From Simmondsia chinensis (lineage: Eukaryota; Streptophyta; Magnoliopsida; Caryophyllales; Simmondsiaceae), in contig JAGTTD010000022.1 of NCBI GenBank assembly GCA_018398585.1, positions 771,501-835,500 of the forward strand: a stretch of 64,000 nt of DNA. The letters run 5' to 3'. Under the pieces are notes generated by a model, which was not told the origin of the DNA, did no database searches, and saw only the letters and a program-made list of their open reading frames with translations. The position numbers and the translations under genes are program-made. Shown piece after piece: positions 55,500 to 64,000 of the stretch; the first letter of the stretch is position 1; each line of letters starts with the position of its first letter.

Positions 55500-56050
55500 T
55501 ACGAGAGGATAAGACTTTAAGAGTGAAGATTGCAGTGAAATAAGGAAGTAATAACACAAAAAGACTTTACAAAAAAGACTTGGGAGTGCAACCAAATCAA
55601 AGCCAGGCAATAAGAGGAGCATCCCCCGTGACGCCTAGACTTGCAAAATGGTTCACTATTAGACTCTTTGCGGGCATGTGAACAGAATATATTGTTCAGA
55701 ACTTTAGAAGTAATGGTTGCATTTTGTTTATCCAGAAATTCCACTTTCATAGGTATAAAATTGGCTGTCGCATTCAAAAAACTACTAAAGGAGGATCAGA
55801 TTTGATAATTATGTCATGTTCAAATAGCTAATATTTTTTTAAAATTATGATATATCAAGTGGTGAATCGAATTGCAAAAAGTTCTGCATAGTTGGATGGA
55901 GATCCAATGGGAGCTGAGAAAATGATAATAACGTTTCCTTTAGAGTTTTTGGGTACTCCGCCTGTATACAGCAGCTGTTCTTAGTTCACTGATTGAAGAA
56001 CCATCAACATTCCATTTTACAGCATTATCCAGAAGGTGGCAACCAAGGAA
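55500..56050 (-). pseudogene. LINE RNase H domain remnant
   Basis: On the minus strand a frame near 56020 gives KWNVDGSS followed by a degraded stretch, the typical beginning of the plant LINE RNase H domain. A downstream frame gives FCKSRRHGGCSSYCLALIWL. Order relative to the reverse-transcriptase fragment at 54.4 kb is reversed, so they are separate pieces. Confidence 0.5.
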
Positions 56051-56099
56051 TCTTAGAAGGTCCGTGCCTTGTAGGACTTAATAGTTTTGGAATGCATTA

Positions 56100-56660
56100 A
56101 CATTCAAATCCTACTTCATTTTCAATACAAGGGCACATGTATGATGCATCCCGAGTATTTTAGGATTCAAAACAAGTTTTTAGTACGAGATTGAAGAAAA
56201 GATATTTTTCTTTCTCAATAATTTTTTTCAAAAGGTTATGAACTTAACCTATTTTTTTCTTCACTTTTTTATACGGCTCAGAAAATTAATTCGACTGTAT
56301 AAATTATACAGGTCGTAAATGACTTTCCCGATGATTAGAACAACTTTGAAAAGAGCGATAATCAAAAGTTCAAAGAAAAACTTGACAAAAAGCTGGTAGA
56401 ACACGTAATAATAAAGCTCAATAAACATGCAACTTAACATAACAAGTTGAGTTCCATGCTTTTTGGATTGCAAAAATTTGATTAGTAACTTTCAAGATGC
56501 ACTTGCTCGTGTTTTTCTATTGGTTCTTTGTGGTGTTCATGATGTTTTCATATAGTTATATCGGGTTCTTTTTGGGTGTTCAATTCAAAGTCGTTTGGTA
56601 TTTGGGTTTGAAAGAGAAAAGTAGATGGAATTGCCACTAACGGGGCCGAATAAGATGTTT
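56100..56660. other. Non-coding spacer
   Basis: No gene or repeat was recognised beyond AT-rich sequence. Confidence 0.4.
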
Positions 56661-56671
56661 TTAAAGCTTCT

Positions 56672-57023
56672 GTTAAGCGTGGAGACTGATGGTTTTCCTT
56701 AACAGCTGCATATTCAAGACTGGCGTTATCAGAGTCCCTTCAAATGAGCGCATTAAGTGGTATAAATGACAGTGTTGATGGTAATGGTTGGGCTTTCGAC
56801 TGTTATAGTTGTAAGAGGGCTATAAATAGAGTCTTCTTGTACTGGTGGTGTGGTGTGTGAGCCAGAAGAAGAAAATAACAAGTATGAGAGAAACACTGTT
56901 TTAATCCTCCTTTTATATGATGATTTTCGTTGCTTCCCTTCCATGGACGTATGCTTCGGGCGAACCACGTAAATTTCAGTGTTCTATTTTTTTCTCTCAA
57001 TCCCCTTTGATATTTCTTGGTCA
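56672..57023 (+). repeat. Possible solo LTR of a Copia-like element
   Basis: It starts tgttaagcgtggagac, has a TATA box (gggctataaatagagtc) and a Copia-LTR-like 3' part (cttcgggcgaaccacgtaaa), and ends in ttggtca. No matching second LTR or 5-bp duplication could be shown. Confidence 0.4.
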
Positions 57024-57029
57024 TTCTAA

Positions 57030-57560
57030 TAGCTTTGACCTCTGATTGTTTAGGAGTTCGTCTATCACAAAACTAGGCCCCCATTTCCTTTCCCCCGGGA
57101 TCCTTATTACTATATGTGTTTTCTTGAATTGTAAACTTTCTGATGATCACCCGTTGAACCAGCTGCATCCGACTTATCGTACATAATGCATATATTATTG
57201 TGAAGTATTAACTTTAATTTTACTGTTTTGGTTCTTATATCTCCCGGAGATCATTTCTAATATACTTATGAGGATTTTATCCTCGAATAGAAGACATCAA
57301 ATTACCATTCAAAGACAACTAGATCCAAAATTTTCCTCTTTATATATTTTTTTAATTTTTTGTTTTTTTGAAATTTAAAAAGAAACCCATTAACTTTTAA
57401 AATAACACTAGATATTATATATTTTTCCAACATTATTGCTTATTTATTTGGATTTTTTGGTGACTACTTTTAGGTCAAAAAGAGAAAAGATGGTTGAAAA
57501 ATGATGTCAGGTGGTTTTGTTGCTTACAAGTCTCTAATGCCTGTGTCAATAATCGATGTT
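57030..57560. other. Non-coding spacer
   Basis: Nothing recognisable. Confidence 0.4.
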
Positions 57561-57565
57561 CTTTT

Positions 57566-57670
57566 TTTTTCCGATAATTAGAGAGATAACTCTCAGTATA
57601 AATTGATACATTTACTTAAACAGAGCTCGAGAAAGCCCGCAGGAGCGGGACAAAAGAAATATAAAACAAT
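57566..57670 (-). mobile_element. LINE 3'-end fragment
   Basis: T run, then 'ccgataattagagagataac' and 'gagctcgagaaagcccgcag', matching other LINE 3' ends here. On the minus strand the terminus contains a short hairpin (gagagttatctctc), a feature often used for recognition by the LINE reverse transcriptase. Confidence 0.62.
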
Positions 57671-57679
57671 AAACCCCAA

Positions 57680-58725
57680 ATTGCTAGATGCCTATAAACA
57701 CGCAATTGGTTGGCTCATTGTTATGTCTTTTGTTGTTCGTTTTCCAAAAACATATAATATCCTAAATATTTATTCGTACTATGGTATGGCCATCTAAATT
57801 ATTTTGATAGTAAAAATGCTTTAGAGAGACACGGTGTTTAGAAAAAAAGTATCGATATGCATATAATATTTGTTGTATACACAAGTAGAATAACATATTT
57901 GGGAAATGAATCGGGAAGGTGCATTTGTTTTGAAAAAAAATACCAAAAAGGGAATTAACTTCGTCATCAACTACATTATGTTGTATGCGTCTATTCTGTG
58001 TTATCTTAAGTAAGATGAAGGGCTTTCTTTATCAACAGTGCTTGTTTTTCATGTTTAAGGGTTTTTGCTTAGATTGGTGTGGCCCACTTGGCGTTTTCAT
58101 AGCCCAAGGGTTGGTGCAGGTATATTTCTCCGCATCTATAGATTTTTGAGTCTTGTGTTTTGTTTTGCTTTTTTCTTGCTCATACTGGCTTTCTCGAGCT
58201 CCACTTTGGTGGATGCGCCAGCTGGGACTCATCAACCACATTATATATCTTTCCAACTGTCGTATCATCTTCCACATGATAATTTTTTTCGATTGTCATA
58301 TCATCATTTTGGTACCCAAGATATAGCTGATATCCTTCTTAGTCAGTTTTTTAAACATATTTTCCTTCTTATCCATTGGGCTATTGTTATTGTCGTTACT
58401 ATTTTTATTAATGTCATAGCAATTTCAGCCTAACAAGCTCTAAAAAATCTTCATAATTACACTACATTAACAAAAATCGTCCTGAAATAACACCGGCCTA
58501 TAACATAGCTCATCGCCATCTTTTTCTTGGTAAAATTATTTGTTAAGTACTCTACATGTAAGTGTCTAATTCAATATCATGTTAGAGCCATGAGAGAAGA
58601 GATCAATATATAAGTCTAATGGGTTACTGCACCTAATATCAATTGATTTTAGGATGAAACTTCACTTGACTTTATATAGTCAACTCTGGTGGTTTGAATT
58701 TAAAAAGCCCATTAAAATTTAACAT
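57680..58725. other. Spacer with a plus-strand LINE-like tail
   Basis: At about 58140-58225 the sequence 'gctttctcgagctccacttt' and 'ggtggatgcgccag' corresponds to the LINE 3' region in plus orientation. The rest shows no gene. An LTR-family remnant may lie at about 58570-58680. Confidence 0.4.
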
Positions 58726-58727
58726 TT

Positions 58728-58917
58728 TGCTAATGAGGAACCTAGTAACCCAATAAACCCTGTCTATGCAACGATCCACGACTCACAGAAGCCAATTAAG
58801 TCAGGGATTTTTCAGGGGAGGTTTAAAGTAGGAATCGAACTCTAAACTTTTTAGTCTAAAGCAATACTTTATCTCTTCGCTTACCTCCTACCACTAAGAC
58901 AAGATCTTGGTGGGTCC
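58728..58917 (-). mobile_element. tRNA-derived SINE, family L
   Basis: Minus-strand A box 'cttgtcttagtggtaggagg', B box 'agttcgattcctac' and 3' end 'taggttcctcattagc' match the other family L copies. Confidence 0.6.
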
Positions 58918-59356
58918 GGTGAAATTTAGCAGTAATAACCTTTGGGATTATTTTTGCAATATTTTAAAGGGATAAGATAGAAAGATACGACAACGATAAA
59001 GAGCAGCGTTGAATCTCCGTGAATATTCGGTCAAAGATTCAAATTGAAAAGCCTGCATTCATTTAGAATCTCCCATTGCATTATTTAAAATAAAAAATAA
59101 AAAAGAATTCCTAGAGAGCATTGTTGTAAATATCTTATTTTTAATATAGTATATAAAGAGTGGAAGATAATGCATGAAAATTTGTTTTTATTTATTAAAT
59201 TATGAATTAATTAAAAGCAAAGGAAACCATATATTATACAAAGTGAGAAAATTTTTTTAAATTAATTTTCAGACTTTCTAACAAAGAGATATCCATTATC
59301 CAATAATAATATTCAAAAGGGTTATTTACTCCAAATATCCTTATACTTTGCCTAAT

Positions 59357-59539
59357 AAGGAACATACACATACCCAGTGCCTCAAGGGCTCCCGTCTACG
59401 CAGGGTCGGGGGGGATGTACGCAGCCTTCCCCCTTCTGGGTGTTAACTTGAAAAGAGGCTGTTTCCCAGTGCCCCCAACCTGAGGGTGAAGACTTCCCAG
59501 GAGGTCACCCATCCTGATACTACTCTCGCCCAAGCACGC
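59357..59539 (-). mobile_element. 5S-headed SINE, 5'-truncated, 15-bp duplication, in a MITE
   Basis: Exact repeats tatactttgcctaat lie at 59342-59356 and 59540-59554. On the minus strand it starts 'agcgtgcttgggcgagagta' within the 5S head, has the C box (ggtgacctcctgggaagtc), then the body and tail end 'gcactgggtatgtgt'. The target is a MULE-type MITE beginning gggttatttact at 59319. Confidence 0.8.
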
Positions 59540-59554
59540 TATACTTTGCCTAAT

Positions 59555-60569
59555 GTTTCAATTTAATCCTTGTACTTTAATTGTATCAATTTAATCTTGA
59601 GATTGTGTCAAATTGATCCTTAGAGTAAAATTTATATAAATTATTGATGAAATTTTTAATAGTTCTACCATAAATTGGATTACATTGAGTCAATGTAATC
59701 AGTATCTTAAACTAGTTAGGAACACTCGACTACCCAAAATTTAAGTACTACATAACATTTAAGTACTATATAAATAAGCCAAAAGTGTTGAAAATTATCT
59801 GACTCGAACCAAACTCAAATTCAATCCAATTGACTAAACTGATTAAATATATCAATCTAGATTAAACCGGATTCTAAAATCTCGATCGAAACCCGCTATC
59901 TTTGTGTCATGTTAGATTTTGTCAGCTCTAGTTTCATGAAGTTGTGTTTCTCGATTTGATATAGGATTGCATGTAAACGAGGATAGCTCTAAACGTAAAA
60001 TGGAGAACGTCTTGTTTTTTTTTCTTTTCCGATAATTTAAATAATCAAATTTGTGTTAACTTCCTAGAAATCAAATTTGTAAGTTTGATTACAAATGTCC
60101 CAATATTTTTTATAAGAAAATTCACATGTGATACAACAGAAGCGAGAAAATAACAACAAAAAAAAAAATTTACGTATAAACCCTCTCTACTAAAAGAAAA
60201 AATCACAAGATCCGAACGTGTACCTCATCCACTATAGCTTTGGACAAAGAAAGCTACAAATTATTGAAGTTGCAAATCAGTTCCCAATCAAAAACTCGAG
60301 CATAATTCCCTTCATGCTCAAGTAAACGACACACAACATCAAACACGAGAAACACTTACAATAAAAACACACAAATACAAATCTCGAACTCTCCCCCTAC
60401 TCAACTGGCTACTGGACACTCTTTTATAAACACCCACACACTGCATATTTCGTCTCCCTTCTTCTCTTGCACACTAAAACCACAAAAATAGGCCCTAAAA
60501 AACATAACATTGCCTAAATTGACATAAAAATTCAAAATCAATTTTTAACCTAATTTTAGGAAATATATC
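59555..60569. other. Non-coding spacer
   Basis: MITE-derived 'caatttaatc' motifs continue to about 59700. Beyond that no gene is seen. Confidence 0.4.
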
Positions 60570-60775
60570 TGTCAAGGAACCAACTATATGGATAATGCAC
60601 AGGCCCACCTCATACATACCTTGTGTTTTTCAGTGGGGGCTGTAGAGATTCGAACTCATGACCTCTTGGTCAACAAGATTCTGATGCCATGTCAAGAAAC
60701 CAACTATCCCAAAAGTTTAAATTGACAGATGGAAGGCCAGGAATAGTTTTATACTATTATCAAAATCTTAAGTAC
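60570..60775 (-). mobile_element. SMART/TRIM-like element, one LTR truncated
   Basis: The left LTR is reduced to 'tgtcaaggaaccaactat'. The internal region carries 'gattcgaactcatgacctct' and 'gattctgatgccatgtcaag' (rc of the primer-binding site region), then a longer right LTR ending 'gttttatactatta'. Confidence 0.6.
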
Positions 60776-61089
60776 TGCTATGGCTAAGACAATTTTTATA
60801 AATGTCAATGTAATTTCAACATAATGAGCCCAAAAAGTTTTTATAATTTGCCCTGACGTCAACAAAAATTGTCCTAACAATAAAAACTAACCTAAATCTT
60901 ACCCAAAATAGATCTTTCAGCTTTAGTCTCTTTTTTCACCTTTTCTTTTTCTTTAAATATATTGGTGACCCTTTAGGGTAATGTTATACCTTCTTAACAC
61001 GGGCGGAAAAAAAAAAAATATTCCTACAGGTATCTGTTTACGAAGGTAAAAGACATCTTAGACACCTCCTCGGAGCAAGTAGCAACCTA

Positions 61090-61185
61090 AGACATTTTAT
61101 ATTGGAAAATGGGGCGATCGAGATTTAAACCCGAGTCACTCCCAAGTTGGGGGCATTGTAAGTACCACTACACAAACCTCTAGAG
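61090..61185 (-). mobile_element. tRNA-like SINE fragment
   Basis: On the minus strand 'tgtgtagtggtacttacaat' (A box) and 'tcgggtttaaatctcgatcg' (B box) have SINE spacing. No target duplication was measured. It lies just downstream of the p24 gene. Confidence 0.45.
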
Positions 61186-61429
61186 CCTCTATATAAACTC
61201 TGTAGCTAACCACCAAAATTTTCAGCAGATGAGGTGTGTTAAATTATAAAGTAACTAGGATTCTCCCTACACAATGAAACGTTTCGTCCTGTATAAATTC
61301 ACAAAAAAAAACGTCCTATTGAACATGAAAAGAAATGCCCAGCAAAATACTTCTCAATCTCTCTCTCTCTCTACCCATCATCCATTTCATGGCTTTTGTA
61401 TGAGGTAAATGTGTTGAAAAGATGGAAAC

Positions 61430-64000
61430 TTAAATAAGTTTCTTCTTCTGAAAGTAACTCTTCAAATGCAAGACTTGAAAAACCGACACTGCAATGCACA
61501 TACCGAGGGAAATCAAGCTGAACCACGCAACCCTTGCGTTCGTCTTCTCGCTTACTTCCCTCATGTCCACTTCCCTGCACGTTAATATGGAACGAAAACT
61601 TTTGTTAGATTCAAAAATAAATGAAGGGATTGTGATCATTGTTTATGAATAGTTGCATATTGGTATATCATCTCTAAAGAATGATGTGAGTACTGGGATA
61701 ATCATAACTCATGCACGACACGTTGATTCATAATAATTTAGGTAATTTTTTAACTTTCTAGTAGGTGATCAGGGTTTGCAGGGTATCCAATCCAACAACC
61801 ACCAAAAAAAAAAAGTTCCTGAAAGGCTTCGGCCAAAGAGGGGGTCTTGGAAGAGAGGTGAAATGTACGCAGTCTTAGCCCTACAGGATGCTACCGTAAA
61901 GGGAGGCAAGTTCAGAGGGCCCACAACCCTAAAAAAGTCAAGTAAAGTGAAGCAAAAGTAAAAATAAAAAGTCATAGGTTGAATGGGCATCGAGGAATAC
62001 AACCACCACCACCACTTTCCCACTGCCACAAAGGCTCCCGCCGAGGCAGGGTCGGCGGGCCGCGGGGAAGGTGTACACAACCTTACCCCTTCAGGGTGTT
62101 ACCCTAAAAAGAAGCTGTATCCGAGCATCGAGGAATGAAATGAAAATTGTCAAAAAGCTTTCTCACGTGTCCCCCCATTCTCTAATTTCTCTCCCCTTTC
62201 TCCCTATAAAATTCTCATAAGAATTTAGCTGAAACAAATTTCTAGCTGGGTTTCAAACCCAAATGAAAGAAGTGGGTTGAGCTAGATAACTGACAACTAG
62301 CGCAATGCTTTGTCAGATCTTTTAGTATGGATTCCTGAATCCAAGTAGCCAACTACACAGGATGCCAATGTAAAACACTAATTGTCTCAGCACTTCAAAG
62401 TGCTTGGGGGCAAAATAGTACTAGAATGGATGACCGAGACTGTCTTGGAATTTTTCATATTAGCAACTTGTAACCCTTTCCCTTCAAAAACAGTCTCTAG
62501 AGGATAGCACCCTATAGGGGTAAGTCTATGTACATCTTACCCTCTTCAAACTTTGCCTTGACGGGAGTATCTTTGAGATACTGGTTTGTTGTAGTTATTG
62601 TTGTTGTATCTCGTAACCATTTGAAAGTGGAAAAAGGCTTGATATGTAATGTAAGTATCAGTGGACACTATAGTGCCGTGATTCCTTGATTGACCATTTC
62701 TAACTCCATTTCACCGCTGTTGAGAATTCCACATACGAGTTTAGAAACAAAGTTTCATACGATAGTTGTAACAAAGAAGAATCAAATCTAAGCCTAGGGA
62801 ATTACTCCATCTAAAATAATGAAATTTCACTTGGACTAATACGTGGACCTCACGTATTGACTCATTAGGGAACTTTTTCGGTAACTTGCGGCAAGTCAGC
62901 AGTTGCTGATTGACTTCTCAATTCCCAGTACTATGAGCTTTGGAATTAACTAATTTTATAGAAGGCACAGCCATCACAAGCACTGTTCAGGAATCAGTAG
63001 CTACTGCATTGAAAGGCTCAGCTTGTTTCAAGCTTGAGCTATGTCGAGCTAACTCATTTAGCTGGGCCATCCAATCTTAAGCTTGGTAGGATAGGTGTCT
63101 CTTGGTTTTAAACTTGCCAAGATCAAACCAAATTATAGGCCAAATTTGAGCCACAATGAGCTAAGCTTCGACCAAAATGACCCTAAATAACTTTTCGAGC
63201 TAGGTCCAAGCTCAACCAAGCTAAGCCAAGCTTGAAATAACGTCAACCCAAGCTCTGGTACAATGTCTCTAGGCTCAGCAAGATTCAAGCCAAGCTCAAG
63301 CAGAGCAAATGATGGAGAGTAAAGCCTCAAACTTGATTAGCTCGGGATTGGCTTGGCTCATTCATCTACACCCCCTGGATCCTAAATATATTGAGAGCCA
63401 CCATATTAATGTTCACGAAGTGTCTCATCACTGATCGACACAAGCTTATGCCTATCAAATGCGCTACTGGGTACCAACAATACTGACATAAAATGAAGCA
63501 ACCAAGTTAGAATTAAGGAACAAGGATAAATAGAAGAGAAGGGGGGGATTCCAAAAACGCATCATCCAACTGCTGAGTAGGGCAAAACACCTCGTGTCCG
63601 AGAAGGAAAATCACCTGCTTTTTAAATAAAGTAGATTCTCATGGATAGCTTCTACAGCTCCTTCCAGTTTCCTCAGCTCAAGTTCAACACCCTGCAAGAG
63701 TTGGCGTCATTAGAATGACAAGATCTCATGAATATACTCCAAAAGAAGCAACAACCAATGGGGATGGGTAGGTTTAGTTTGCGAAAAATTTTCTTAGAGT
63801 GTTTTCCAATTTTGAATAACAAAAAAAAACAGAAAACTAAAAAAGCGCATTTTCCTAGAAAATTCTAAAAACGAGGCCATTTGAACAGAGTTTTCAAGAA
63901 AACACAGGATCTGAAAATTTTTCTCAGAAATCTAGAAAGTCTTCTTCGTGAAGTGAACATAACCTATATGTCACGTAAGTCATTGGTAGTTACCTCAATC
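61430..64000 (-). CDS. p24-delta (emp24/GOLD, TMED-type) protein, 3' part only
   Basis: Three minus-strand exons are visible: 63994-64000 (continuing right, coding ..KIE), 63615-63691 and 61430-61574, all GT-AG and in phase. The second exon gives [20 protein letters not shown], the membrane-proximal coiled coil of p24 proteins. The last exon gives [20 protein letters not shown], a single hydrophobic membrane helix ([19 protein letters not shown]), and the cytoplasmic tail ending YFQKKKLI. The dilysine-type tail is the COPI-binding retrieval signal of the delta class. Such proteins are cargo receptors cycling between ER and Golgi in COPII and COPI vesicles; plant delta members help export GPI-anchored proteins. 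The signal peptide and GOLD domain would lie beyond the right edge. The 2-kb last intron is packed with SINE bodies. Confidence 0.9.
61814..61918 (-). mobile_element. SINE body without 5S head, in p24 intron
   Basis: It carries 'gatgctaccgtaaagggagg', 'aaatgtacgcagtcttagcc' and 'ggcttcggcc' of the common body in reverse. The poly(A)-like stretch at its left end replaces the TTG tail. Confidence 0.55.
61999..62124 (-). mobile_element. SINE body without 5S head, 12-bp duplication
   Basis: Exact repeats gcatcgaggaat lie at 61987-61998 and 62125-62136. On the minus strand it starts TCGGATACAGCTTC, at the same position as the copy at 3493-3607. It ends in 'gtggtggtggtggttgta', a TGG variant of the tail. 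Confidence 0.78.
62370..62615 (+). mobile_element. 5S-headed SINE, strongly diverged, TTG tail
   Basis: The head keeps 'cttgggggcaaaatagtact' and 'aatggatgac' of the 5S region. The body has 'taggggtaagtctatgtac' and the tail is 'ttgttgtagttattgttgtt'. Target duplications have decayed, so this is probably an old insertion. Confidence 0.6.
62990..63372. mobile_element. hAT-like element rich in GAGCT words, left end worn
   Basis: The right end 'ggctcattcatctacacccc' and interior 'caagcttgag' and 'gagctaa' motifs match the family member at 32171-32765. It lies in the last intron of the p24 gene. No target duplication was identified. Confidence 0.5.

Noticed and set aside
54340..56050. One intact LINE
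   Set aside because: The reverse-transcriptase and RNase H fragments are in the wrong relative order for the shared orientation and both are out of frame.
1..64000. CRISPR array, bacterial operon or riboswitch
   Set aside because: No regularly spaced repeats or bacterial gene organisation; the window is clearly plant nuclear DNA.

Overview
The window is nuclear DNA of a flowering plant: it is AT-rich, its genes are split by GT-AG introns, and it is crowded with plant retroelements, SINEs and MITEs. I cannot place it below angiosperm from the sequence alone.

Four host genes are supported, all on the minus strand. Bases 2002-7014 hold a six-exon gene for a 269-residue plant protein of unknown function. 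Two complete eight-exon genes for 380-residue WAT1-related (nodulin MtN21/EamA-type) transporters lie at 10513-16171 and 30767-36460. The 3' end of a p24-delta (emp24/TMED) cargo-receptor gene lies at 61430-64000 and runs off the right edge.

The main architecture is a direct tandem duplication of about 19.4 kb. Unit A is about 6883-26277 and unit B about 26278-45732. Each carries one intact transporter gene. The left breakpoint lies inside exon 1 of the unknown gene, so unit B starts with a truncated copy of that exon (26278-26520), which two short LTRs have since hit or flanked. Unit A also received a decayed Copia retrotransposon (19844-24808). Unit B received a hAT transposon with a perfect 8-bp target duplication and a broken transposase (39503-42579).

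The most unusual content is a family of short interspersed elements whose head resembles 5S rRNA, including its internal promoter region, fused to a common body ending in (TTG)n. Several copies have flush target duplications of 12-20 bp, which fits SINE retroposition and not solo LTRs of Cassandra elements, the known plant carriers of 5S sequence. The same body also occurs with no 5S head and with an unrelated head, so the family looks modular. Because the locus is duplicated, the sister unit often shows the empty site, dating many insertions to after the duplication.

The right half (46-61 kb) has no convincing host gene. It holds TRIMs, tRNA-derived SINEs, LINE fragments, MITEs and AT-rich filler.
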